From NCBI GenBank assembly GCA_019188255.1, contig JAETXT010000005.1:3472001-3536000 (forward strand): DNA of 64,000 nt, given 5' to 3'. Shown here one piece after another: positions 11,203 to 23,479 of this stretch; position 1 is the first letter of the stretch, and the number at the start of each line of letters is the position of its first letter. The notes below the pieces were generated by a model. The model was given only the letters and a program-made list of their open reading frames with translations. It was not told the DNA's origin and searched no databases. The position numbers and the translations under genes are program-made. The stretch is from Verticillium longisporum. Lineage: Eukaryota > Ascomycota > Sordariomycetes > Glomerellales > Plectosphaerellaceae.

Positions 11203-13670
11203 CTACGACTGGAGGGCCTCGACCTGTGACTCGCCGTGAGTACCATTCACCTGCGCCTGAGCGGCGGGTGTGGTGCCATTCACGTCGCCGTTGACCTGCT
11301 CCTGCTGCTGGTCCGCAAAGGCACTGCTTGGCTGGAAGTCGGGAACCGTAGCAGAGAGCTGGCCGTTGGCCTCGCCGTGATAGACTCCGTTCATCAGCGG
11401 CAGGCCGTCGTATCCATGGCCGTTGATCCCGTTGACGTAGAGAGGGGGCGAACCTAGAGGGTAGTCGGTTGCCGCCGGGTCACGGATCGCCTGCTGATCG
11501 AGAGAGTAGCTGTGGAAGGATTCAGGCCCGTCGGTCTGGGCGGCCTCAGACCTCTGGTCTGTGGGAAGCACAAACTTCTGCCAGTGGTCGCGGGCGCGCA
11601 CGCGTTCGAGCCCGTCCTTGCCGACGACGTAGTCAATAGTCGTAGACTCAGCGACAGCAGCACGCAGAAGGTGCAGGTTGGGACCGCAAAGCTGGAAGAC
11701 GCGCTGGAAGCCATGGATGAGGGACAGAGCGACGAAGCCCTGCGAGTCCATGTTCTTGCGAAGGTGGAGATCTTTGCACAGATTCTCCAGAGAGAAGTAG
11801 AAATCAACCTGCTGTGTCAGAACAGGCTTGACGTGGAAGTCAAATGCCTGCTGAGGAGGGTAGACAGGGGCCGTCATGGGCATGTTGGGGTAAGAATCCC
11901 AGGTGTATCCCATGTTGCCCGAGGTCGAGATGGGGCGCGGTCGGTTGCCGTTGCCGTTGGCGCGATGCGAGTAGTTCGATGCGGTAGACTGCCTATTGCC
12001 GCGACCAGAGGGCCTGGCAGACCCGAAGCTCTGGGGGAAGGAGTTGCCCTGGGGCAGGGGAGGGCTCGTGAACTGCTGGTGGCGGGAGGGCACAGACTGG
12101 GCGGCGAAGGCACCAGCATTGGCGTTGAAAGACCCTTGCTGGTTGTGAGGAGGCACGTTTTGGTGCCCGCCGCGACCACGGTAACCGCCGCGGCCACCCC
12201 TCTCCCCTCGACCATCACCGCGGGGGCCAGTGTGCTCCTGGAATTGTGGTTAGCTCGGGTTCCAGATGCTTGTTGCCGCAAAAAGACATGAGGAACAGGG
12301 TGACATCAACTTACGCCAGCGCCGGCGTCCTTAGGCCGTGACGCGTTCTTCCTCGACTCCCTAGTACGAGTCGCCTCGGTATGCCTGGTGGTCGATGGGG
12401 GGACGGAAGTCGGCCTGCTAGGCGCGGCACCATCTTTGGACTTCTCTCGCTGATCGCTTCCGCCCTTGACCGCGTTGCCGGCAGGGGCTTCAGAGCTGCG
12501 GTCCGCGGCAGTGGTGGACGTGGCATTGCCTCCACCCCTGGTGGACACATCACGGCCGCCTCGTCCGTTGCGGCCGCCGCCACGAGAACCGCGCATGGCA
12601 GGGACAGGAGTCTCAAAGTTGACTGTCGGCACAAAGTCCATGCGAGACCACTGCTTCTTCTCCCTCGACTTCTGGCCGGCACTGTCATCGTGAGCCTCGG
12701 GTTGCTCTGTACGCTCCGTCTTCTCGGCGGGCTTGCGCTTGTCGTCCTTGATAGCCGTCTCAGGCGTAGGCCAGAAGGTAGCATCGCCGACCGGGGGCAG
12801 CGCATCAGCCTTGTCGCCCGCACGCGAGCCGCGGGCACCGTTCCTCCTCGATGTCTCGCCCTCGGTGCGAACATCCTCGGCAGCCTTTCTCGGTTGCTTG
12901 ACACTGTTTGCAACTCCGGACTGGGCGGCACCGGTCGAGGAAGAGTCGACAGAGTCGGCAAGTTTGGATTTCTTCTTGGAGTCCTGCGAGTTGCCCCACG
13001 TTTCGGTCGAGGCAACCGAGCCATCGGCCTTAGCAGCAGTGGTCTGAGCGCCTGCGGGCGCAGAGCTGGGCTTGACCCTGGCATCCTGGGCCTCCTTCCG
13101 TTGTGTCCAGATGTTTACAGACGGCATTGGCGCCTCTGTGAGCTCAATCTTGGGCTGCTCCTTTTCCTTCTCGGCCTCCTTGTCCTTGTTCTTATCCGCC
13201 TCCCCGTTGGTGGCGGCCTTACTCTTCCGACCCTTGCGCTGGCCCTTCTTGCCGTCGTTCTCGTCGGTGACGCGGGTGGAGGAGCTGGAAGAGCGCACGG
13301 CGCTCTTGTCGCTGCGGCAGTGGGAGGTCTCCGTGTTTGTCTCGTCGTCATCCCGTCCAGTGCCATTCACGGCAGGAGCAGGTGCTGAGCCCGTGTCGGT
13401 AGGGGCTGTTGAGGCAGGAGTGCTCTCCTGAGCGGGGGCAGAGTCGGTTTGCTCGGCCGCAGAGGCCTCTTCGCCTCTTCGGTCCTTCGTAGAGGCGTCA
13501 TTTGACTTGGGGCTCTGCTCGTCGGCAGCCGACTGGTTCTCGATGGTGTCTTTGATATCAGCAACGTGGTCCTCTGGCGCTGAGGCCGACTGGGTCGGAG
13601 TCGCAGATGTGACGTTGGGCGCCTGCCCCTTGGCAGCTTGCGCGTAGGAGAAACTCGACGAGGCGGCCAT
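11203..13670 (-). CDS. La-motif (HTH La-type) RNA-binding protein, Sro9/Slf1/LARP1-like
   Basis: The product is a cytoplasmic mRNA-binding protein of the yeast Sro9/Slf1 family, associated with polysomes and regulation of translation. Exon 1 (13670-12315) and exon 2 (12237-11203) flank a 77-bp intron (12238-12314, GTAAGT...CCAG) in phase 0, giving 796 residues as read. Residues 1-450 are disordered, rich in S, T, A, K and E, starting MAASSSFSYAQAAKG. Exon 2 opens with an RGG-rich segment (GRGERGGRGGYRGRGG), a likely target of arginine methylation. The La motif is at about 587-680: QQVDFYFSLENL, DLHLRKNMDSQGFVALSLI, RVRARDHWQKFVLP. A DSQGFVALSLI-type core is diagnostic of the family. The tail is N/G/Q-rich. 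It may be extended by the downstream block at 10696-11079. An upstream in-frame ATG at 13715 (MSFDTN) is an alternative start. Confidence 0.9.
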
Positions 13671-14845
13671 GGCTACCGTCGACTGTGAATGTCCAGTGTT
13701 TGTGTCGAATGACATGCAAGTTGTTGTTCGTCCTGCTAGTGACAGGAGGAGGCGGCGGCGGCAAGGACGGACAATCACCAGATCCGTCCTGACCGTATCC
13801 GAAGGACAGACGTGAATGTATCACTGGAAGAAAGTGACACGCTGGAGGAGCAGTGGCGGCCGCTCAACACCTTGGTTGTGGGCTGCCGGTGCGTGCCTAC
13901 AGAGAGTACGAACGGGCCGACGTTGCCGCGATCCGAGGCGGAAAAAAAACAGGCGAAAGCGGATGACGGAGACGAAGTACTCGTTCCCAGAAAGGAGGAC
14001 AAAGACTGGGTAGCTTCGCAGGGTGGGATCTCTTCGGGGTGACGAGGAATGCCGAAAGGGGTGGTTGTGAGGTGGTGTGGTGTGGTGTGGTGAGAGAGCC
14101 GGGCGTGGAAGAAGAAAGTTCGACTGCAGGCGAGGTAGGGAGAGAAAAATCTCGACTGCTGTAAAACGCGAGGTTCGATTGGCGAGTTCGGGTAGACTCG
14201 TAGCGCACGGGGCCTGAAGCTGCTAGGTAGGTACCTTGCGAGGAATCCAGGCAGACAGGCAGGGCAGCAGTTGAGCAAAGTCGCAGTAAACTCGGGGAAT
14301 CGGAAACCGGCCAGAGGTGAGAACCGACCCCTCAGTGCGCGCAGCGAGCAATTTCGATCCTTGATCGTGTGTGCCCTGCAAAAAGAGGCGAGGTACGTTG
14401 AACGAGACGGGAGGGCCTGGCGGAGAGAGAGGGAAGGGGGAGAAGGGCTTCGTGCAGTGAAAGTGTGGTTGAGGAGGAAGTTTCTCGTCGACCAGGTCGA
14501 AATTTCGCCCAGATTTTTGCTGTGGGAAAACAATTTTTTTCCTTGTCGCTGAAGCCCGCCGTAGTTCCAAACGCTACCAGGTTGGCATCTGACTGCAGGT
14601 GGAGTTGAACGCCCGTTCGCTCCACAGTCAGTGGACAGGGCAGCCTAGGATAACCCAACCCGTCGTGGTCGTGGGCACGCGACCGGTCACGAATGGCGGG
14701 CAGGATAGAGAAACGGAAGAGGTCAAAGGCAGTAAGGAAGAAGGAGTCAACGGGCAGCACGGAGACGTAGAAAAGGCAGAGGGATGCACAGAAGGGTTCT
14801 GGGGTTGGTCGGTGCCTGGACAACGCGTGTTGTAGGGATAATCGT
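13671..14845. promoter_or_regulatory. Divergent upstream region of the La-motif and metacaspase genes
   Basis: About 1.2 kb between divergent genes, with many C/T-rich tracts on the minus strand typical of fungal promoters and long leaders. A GGTGT repeat is at 14071-14093. Open frames on both strands here are low-complexity and not supported as genes. Confidence 0.5.
14071..14093 (+). repeat. Short GGTGT tandem repeat
   Basis: Four to five copies of a 5-bp GGTGT unit within the divergent La-motif/metacaspase promoter region. Confidence 0.7.
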
Positions 14846-16275
14846 TTGACGTACCGTCCTCCCTCTGGTCCTCCAGGCGGGCGAAACTACGGCTATGGCC
14901 AGGCGCCCCCTGACGCCCACCCAGACCGCGCCTACACTCGCCAGTATAGCCCGCCCAACTACCCACCTCCTTCCGGTCTCGATGTCTATGGCTATCCTGT
15001 GAACAGGCCCGACAGCAACAGGCCTCGTAGGTCGAGTTCTCCTAGCAACCCATGATCTCCCTACTGACTTTGTTCAGACATGCCCACCGTCAACTCCAAC
15101 TCATACCTACATGGCAACCGGTCAGCCCCGCCACCTCCGCCATCTGGTATCCAGCAGTTCGGCCACGGTGCACCAGAGGGCTATGGCTTCCAGTACTCTA
15201 CCTGCACGGGTAAAAGGAAGGCTCTGCTCATCGGCATCAACTACTTCAACCAGGATGGTGAGCTGCGAGGCTGCATCAATGATGTGAAGAACATCTCGGC
15301 ATTCCTCACTGAGCGCTACGGCTACAAGAAGGAGGATATGGTGATCCTCACAGATGACCAGACTAACCCTGTTGGCCAACCTACCAAGGACAACATACTG
15401 CGGGCTATGCACTGGCTCGTCCAGGGCGCTCAGCCCAACGATTCCCTGTTCTTCCACTATTCAGGTAGGGCTTTGCCACGGAACCTAAAACCCGCCGACA
15501 CTGGCTAATGCGTCATAGGTCATGGCGGCTACACCGAAGATTTGGACGGTGATGAGGATGATGGCGTTGACGAGGTCATCTACCCTGTCGATCATAAGGA
15601 GGCCGGCCACATTGTTGACGACGAGATGCATTGGATCATGGTGAAGCCGCGCTTGCCCGGTGTGCGTCAGACCGCCATCTTCGTCTCATGCCACCCCGGT
15701 TCTGCACACGTCCTGCCCTATGTGTACACTACCAAGGGGGTCCTGAAGGAGCCTAATCTGGCCAAGGAAGCAGGACAGGGCCTTCTGAGCGCTGTGACGG
15801 CGTATGCTAGTGGCAACATGAGTGGAGTGTTCAGCTCGTTGATGGACTTTGGTAAGAAGGCCATGAATGGTGACGATGCGTACGAGCAAACAAAGCAGAC
15901 TCGCACGTCGCCTGCCGATGTCATCATGTGGTCCGGCAGCAAGGACGATCAGACTTCGTGAGTTTACTTCTTTTTGCAGAGAGACTCTTCTCAGGGCCGG
16001 GTTTGTACTGACAGCCGGCACAGCGCCGACGCCACGATCGCCAACAAGGCCACTGGCGCCATGTCACACGCCTTCATTTCCGCCCTCAAGGCCAACCCGC
16101 AGCAAAGCTACGTTGAGCTGCTCAACAGCATCAGAGAGATCCTAGAGGGCTCGTACAGCCAGTTGCCGCAGCTTTCGAGCAGTCACCCTATGGGTACGTT
16201 ATTTCCAAGTGCCATTTGCCGTTTCCTTCATACTGACACTATGCGCCAGACACGAACCTTTTGTTCGTTATGTAG
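14846..16275 (+). CDS. Metacaspase (C14 cysteine protease), five exons, altered active-site motif, no ATG found
   Basis: Metacaspases are Arg/Lys-specific, usually calcium-activated cysteine proteases of the caspase fold, involved in stress response and aggregate clearance. Exons: 14846-15026, 15078-15464, 15519-15957, 16024-16193 and 16250-16275. Introns are 51, 54, 66 and 56 bp, all GT..AG and frame-consistent, giving 400 residues ending DTNLLFVM. The N-terminus is a P/G/Y-rich prodomain. The p20 part has [20 protein letters not shown], the catalytic His in YSGHGG, and the catalytic Cys in VSCHPGS. The family consensus there is DSCHSG, so the Asp two before the Cys is Val, and the Ser after CH is Pro; ALDLPY downstream is AHVLPY. 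The p10 part ([20 protein letters not shown]) is normal. The first codon fitting the prodomain (then [11 protein letters not shown]) is TTG; no in-frame ATG follows the last upstream stop. The start is therefore unresolved: non-AUG, mutated, or on an unseen 5' exon. Confidence 0.88.
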
Positions 16276-16748
16276 GCGCCCTTTATGGAACGTGCCAGGG
16301 GGGTGGGCGACAGTCAGCAATCAATCGCTCTGGGCCCTGGCCGTGCCTGGGTGGATGACGATGCGGGGGTAGAACAAATTCGTGAAGAATTCCAAGATGA
16401 GTTCATTGCAGTTGCTTGCGTGTAATCTTGTATGCAACCTGGATGGAGGGGTAGATGTGAAGTAGATGCTGCTCTGTATGCATGTGAAACCCACATCTTA
16501 TGCCACGTACCCTTTGCTGTTGTATTGCAACCAACAGAGCGGTACATCACGACCGCTGACGACATGTCCATTTGAGACCGATATAAATGAGGCACCCAAG
16601 TTCATGTGCGAGACTGCATAGTCTGGCCCAAGTGTAGAGTCTAGACACCACGGACATCAGGAGGAAGCGCTCTTGTGAGGAGAGTAGCAGACATTATGAT
16701 TAATGATTTCGGCTTATGACAGAACAAGTCCACGAATTGCAGCGTCGT
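16276..16748. other. Convergent 3' region between metacaspase and carboxylesterase
   Basis: These 473 bp hold the 3' UTRs of two converging genes. Nothing else is recognised. Confidence 0.6.
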
Positions 16749-18916
16749 CTAGGCCCGACGCGTCGTGTTCTCCCAATAGTTCAAAGGCTGCCCCAGCACA
16801 GCGCACTTGTCGGCGTCTCCAAAGGGAGCCATGTAGCTGTCTGCCTCGAGGATCATCCACTCGGGCGCCTCCGGATCGACCTCCTTCCACTCGCCGCTCT
16901 TCTTCACCTCAGCCAGCGTCGAGTTATACCCCCTAGCAGCAAGGAACGACTCGGCCGGGTTCGGGTCCCCGCTCCTGACAAAAGACGCCCAGTAGTCCAG
17001 CACAAGGCGGCTAAAGTCCTGGTCGCGGCCGTCGCGGTCGCCGAGGCCCACGCGCCTGTAGTTGCCAAACATGGTCAGCTGCGAGCCGCCGTGGCAGCGG
17101 AAGTACTCCTGGCTCGGACCGCCGAGCGGGTGCGCCGGCGTGACGGCGGCGCTGCACTCGTTTGTCGTGTACGTCGTCGGGCTGTAGGTGCGGTAAAAGT
17201 TAAAGGCGTACGTCTTGGCGAAGGCGCCGTTCTTGGTGCCCGCGTAGGCCGTCGCGCGGTCCAGGCACGTGAACCAGTTGAGCGTCAGGATCTCGGTCGT
17301 GGCGTTGAAGAGTTGCTCGCCCGTCGAGGAGGGGTCCACGCCCCACAGCAGCAGGTTGGCGAGGATGGCGTCCGGATCGATGCCGAGGACGCTGCGGGCG
17401 GCGTATAGAAGGCCCGTCCAGGTTGGGAAGTCGAGCGTCGACCAGTCAATTTGCAGCAGCGGAATGAAGATAGCAGCCTCGTCGCGCGTGACCCCGGTCA
17501 GGACGGGAACATCCCTCGCGTAGCGGGGGCCGGATCCGTCGAGGGCGAGGAACGGCGTGCGGAGGATCTTGCCGTCAATGACGGGGGCGTTTGCCGTCAC
17601 CGGAAGGTTCGCCAGCTGCTGGGCCGGCACGTTGCGGAGGCAGGCCACCTCGTCCTCGGTGCCGTTGCAGTTGACGGCTTCCAAGATAGGCTGCGTGAAG
17701 GTCTTGTAGGATACGTCCACGGTGGCAAACTTCGCGGTAACCTGGAAAGGTCCACCTTGGCCATCTGACTGCAAGAGAGCGCCGGCATACAGGCCGCGGG
17801 CTTCGGGGGACGTGAGAAGGTTGCGGACGGACATGGCGCCCGCCGACTCGCCCGAGATGGTCACCCGATCTGGATCGCCACCAAAGGCGGCGATGTTCTC
17901 GGCGACCCATTTCAGAGCACTGATCTGGTCGCCCAGGGCAATGTTTCCCTTGTGAATGCCGTCGTTGAACGCAATCATGCCAGTGTTGCCGAGTCTGTAG
18001 TTGATTGACACAGCAACGATGTCGCCCCGCGATGCAATATTAGTGAGATCGAGGTTTCCATTCTTGCCCGAGCCTTCGACGTAACCTCCTCCATGGATGT
18101 AGACCAACACGGGCTTCAATGCCGGCTTGGCCTGGGTTCTACCACCAGTCGACGCAGGCAGAGATGTGGTCCATATGTTCAGGAAAAGGCAGTCGTCGCT
18201 CGACTCGGGGGCATTATGCTGGAGGCAGTCGGCTCCTGCTGTCAGGGCCGAGATGGAACCCTTCGGGCGAAGCGTGGTCGAGTAATCAAACCTCTGGGCC
18301 GTCGGCGCGTATCTAACACCGCGAAACTTCCATGTGTAGAAGTCTCGATATCCGGTAAACTGCGCGTCCCCGACCTTTTGGGTGACTTGGAAGCTCGATG
18401 ATGTAACATCGGCCGTGGCGCTCGATACCGGCGCGCTCTGGCTACAAAGCACAGGCAGACGATCAGAGCATTTTTGACGGTGCAGTGAGCCGTCGGTGCC
18501 AATTGCACGACATTTGCAGCCGTCTCCGCTTGCGATCCAGAACTTGGCGTTCGAAGGGTAGTTTTTCTGATAGACTTCATATGTCAGGGATGTCTTGAGG
18601 CTGGCGAAGGACAGCTCTTCGCCCTCGCCAGACCAGAGAGCCTCGCTGAGTTGACCGCATGCCTTCAAAGCAGATGCTTGGTCCTGAACACGGTCGATCA
18701 GGACGGCACCCGACCCTGACGAGGGCTCATCTGTGGCATGTCAGGTCTACATCATCAATTTCAATCTCTAGGATCATGTTGCATAGACTTACTCTCCAGG
18801 TCGTTGTGTGCGAGAATGGTGAGTCTCCCTCGCGCGGACCCTGCCTTCGACGGCGGCTCCGCGGCCACAGCATGTCTCAAGGCGAGACCGAACACAAATG
18901 CGTTGAGCTTGACCAT
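16749..18916 (-). CDS. Secreted type-B carboxylesterase / lipase family protein
   Basis: An alpha/beta-hydrolase of the cholinesterase-like (COesterase) family, predicted to be exported and to cleave carboxylic esters; substrate unknown. Exon 1 (18916-18793) and exon 2 (18730-16749) flank a 62-bp intron (18731-18792, GTAAGT...CACAG), giving 701 residues. The start MVKLNAFVFGLALRHAVAAE looks like a signal peptide. Residues about 60-145 form a small Cys-containing domain (CGQLSEALW, GDGCKCRAI, KCSDRLPVLC) seen before the catalytic domain in some fungal esterases. The hydrolase follows: FRGVRYA, EDCLFLN-like SDDCLFLNIW, oxyanion-hole HGGG, nucleophile Ser in GESAGA (about residue 337), GVTRDEAAIF (probable acidic residue), and FRCHGGSQL (probable His). 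The frame is intact throughout. It is divergent from PRMT1 and convergent with the metacaspase gene. Confidence 0.92.
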
Positions 18917-21301
18917 TTTCGTGTCGAGCTTCCCAAGAGTCAATAAGGCAAGAGGAATGCGATGCAGGAAAACATGCTGCTGCTGCTCCAGACAGAGCTC
19001 GGGCATGTGGCATGTGGCAAGCTACATATATACGGCGCACATGTCAGTTTTCGGACCTAGGCAGCTGGCGATCAGCCCACGAGCGCCGCACTTAGCTTGA
19101 AGCCTTCGGATCCCGTTACCGTGGCGCTGGCGAGCATCGTGAGGCACAGCGCCAAATGGCGGAGGCACAGCGGTTGCCGAATCCCGCACTTCTGGCTCGG
19201 TCGGGTGAAGCGTAGGAACTGGAGTGCAGGGCTTCCCCAGCTCGAACAAAAGTTCCAGTGGGCCGGATCTTGAGCACGAAGGCCTGTCTTCGTAGCATAG
19301 CACTACTGGCTGAATTTCGTCAGGCTCGTGGCCTGCCCTTTCATCGGCGCCGGAGTCTGGGCCGTTTGCCATTCAGCCTATTGTGCTCAGTCAGGTGCCA
19401 TGAAAGCGATTGAGCGGAAGACGAGTAGCCAAGGCGGCTTTCGCATTCGGCGCTTCTCGCATTCGGGATATCCTTCGCTTTGTCTTTTAACTCAATTCAT
19501 CAACGTGCTTACTTTTCGTCATTCGCGACCGATTAATCAGTCATCGATGCCGTTCGCCCGTATCAAGCCTGGGAGTGTGAATCGGTCCGACGGCAACCAG
19601 TCAGATGTCATTAAGAAGGGGCACAGACGGTTACGAAGCCACAAAATGACATCTTATGGATCATTCGACAGGCGGAAAGTGACCGAGAGAGGCTTCTAGC
19701 AACGCCGCTCAGGACTGAACACAAGTTTCGTTTGGTAGGGCCTCCGTGCATCCGGGCAAGTTGCAACTTGCTGGCATGTTGCAAGTTCGTCTTCGCGCTG
19801 CTCCCTCTTAGCCTCCTTGGCTTGAATGTTTGTATCCCCGAGATGCGGAATCTCAGTATCTATAACGCCTGTGGATCTGACAGCTCGTGAGCGGCGTCGT
19901 ATTCTCAATCTACGATCTCATTCCAGAAGTTGAAGATGCTGTCGCGTATTTCTTGATGTCGTAGTAAGAAAAAGAAGCACATCTTGGGCATCCGAAGGAA
20001 GTCACAAGCTTCCAAGACCTGGTTGGTTATATTGTGGTTCACGTACCACACGGTCTCACAATAGTGCGACGTGCTGCGGATGTCTCTCATTGCTCACCTG
20101 TCCTTCAGGACGCCTCCTGAGCTGGGGACCATACTCTATATTTCCCAGTCTCCAATGATCAGGAAGAGACACCGAGCCATCACAATTCGAGCGCGCGGAA
20201 TGCTGCTTGTTTCGTGACTCCGCTCGAAGTGTTGGCATTGCCTTGCTAGAGCTTAAAGATTTGGCAAGGCGAGCCGGATACTCGATGTTCTGCCAGCAGC
20301 CTTTGACAAGGCAGGCCACGTTCTCCAAGTACAGACGGTGGCCACATAGCTGAAGGGTTCGATGGATCACGAACATGAACAGAGTCGTACGGCCTATGAA
20401 ACCCTCGGGGCCAACCTGTCGAGCTTCAGTCCAGTCCATGGCGTAGCCGGGCATGTAGAGAATTGAACTCGTGTTCCATGTCCCTTTGCCTGACGTAGAT
20501 TCTGCCATTCAACCTTGCAGCAGTGAAGAAAGCCGCCCATTGTGTTGGCAGTCGTCGGGCTTGATCGTCTCATCTCATTCCAAGGAGCCTGTAAGTGCAT
20601 CCACAGCATTACTTCTAAGAATGACATTGCGTCAAACTTTAAGGGCCCCAAGGAGATCCTGTCTCAGGCGGTGGTGAGCCGCGGCTTGGGCTCCGTCCTT
20701 GCCAGGGCATGTGGGAATTTGTGTGAACCAGCGGCCACCGCGATCGTGTGGTCAAGTGACAGTGAGCGCGAGGCGTATTTCATTCATGAAGGGCAAGCTG
20801 TCCGAGACGGCTGATGAGAGTATGTATGAGAGCGATAATAAGCACGGTAATTCCATACGGTGTCACAAAGTGATCGGGTAGTGATCGAACCACGATCGTT
20901 GAAGCTGAATTGCCTCAGCACGGAAGGACATACGAGTCCAGATGGACAGACGCCTTATCGATAAGGCGGTTCCTGACGAACGACAGCAAGGTACGTACCT
21001 GCTTCACCTCCCCTCCTCCCCTCGTACGAAAGCGGGGTGGCAAGCTGGAAAAGGGTCCAGGCGGTGTGGGCGCGGCCTTTGGCAGTATTTTTTTTCTGCC
21101 TAACGAAACGAGACAGAAGCGGAAAACAGCCTGGGCTTTTGACCGACTCGCGCGATCCTGCTTTTCCTTCTCTATCTGCACCTGCAAATCGCTTTCATTG
21201 CGACTCTCTGTTCCTCCCTTCTTTCAACCCGCCCGCCCTTCTCGAGTCCGATCAAATTTTGTCCCCCTCTTGTCGCACACGCACTCAACACACGTATCAT
21301 C
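18917..21301. promoter_or_regulatory. 2.4-kb divergent upstream region of carboxylesterase and PRMT1
   Basis: Contains both promoters. The last 300 bp before PRMT1 are rich in C/T tracts on the plus strand, as in highly expressed fungal genes. A minus-strand frame at 20056-20508 (150 codons) has no motif I recognise and is not called. No RNA gene was seen. Confidence 0.45.
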
Positions 21302-22698
<1,397 letters not shown>

Positions 22699-23479
22699 AG
22701 CGCCCCCCGGTTCAGCGGAACGACCGGCGCGGCTCTCTCGCTTTCTGCTCTCTGCCCCCTCAGGCTTCATCGTCTGTAACCCTTTTTTTGTCTGCGTTTG
22801 TCTTTCAAAGAGCGTTGCGCATTGTACCGGGGGACCGGGAAGAGAACGACAGAGCATCATTGCACGCGCGTGCAGGAGGTTGTGCTCCCTCCCAGATCGA
22901 GCCAGTTTCAAGTTTTCTTTCATTTTCTTCTCGACGAGTGCCACGCGGACGGAGGCTTACTTACCTCCTCCCCCCTCTCGGACGAAACTGGCGCGGAAGG
23001 GAAAAGATGGGAGAACGAGACATTCTCTGCTGATTTTGCTCGGGTGTTGTGCCAGGCTGCGTAACCTGCGCCGGCTATGGAGGCATTGCATCCTCCCCAA
23101 CAGAAAGGACATCGAGCGGGAAGACGGGGAGCGGACGGGAAGCGCAGCGGATGAGTGTGAGAATGTGATAGGTTATAGAGAAAAGAAAAATCAGGGTGTC
23201 GTCCCTGGGAGGAGGACGACGGACGGCACGGCTTGGGGAGGCCAAATGTGCCACGGTCACGATTAATGATAGTCGCATGTGAGGAGCATGCCGACGATAG
23301 ATTTCTACAATAAATGCCGTTAAATAAAAGGCCTGCTCGTTTCGTGATATTTTGTCATGCCAAGGGGGCATCTGACTTGTTGGAGATTGTGTGTGTATTG
23401 TGCGTGGCCACACTATGTGCAAGTCGTTCCTTCGTACATGCCTGATCTATATCCAAAGAGCTTTATATCCCAAAACGGC
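22699..23479. other. Convergent 3' region between PRMT1 and the P450
   Basis: About 780 bp holding the 3' UTR of PRMT1 and the region after the P450 stop. T-rich segments around 22781-22804 and ATAAA-like signals near 23310-23331 fit polyadenylation. No gene is recognised. Confidence 0.5.

Noticed and set aside
12381..13388. A 335-codon plus-strand frame within the La-motif gene.
   Set aside because: Shadow of the minus-strand exon 1, with no recognisable motif.
20876..20910. A GATCGAACCACGATC sequence resembling a tRNA T-arm on the minus strand.
   Set aside because: Stem pairing around the T-loop fails and no anticodon or acceptor arm fits nearby.
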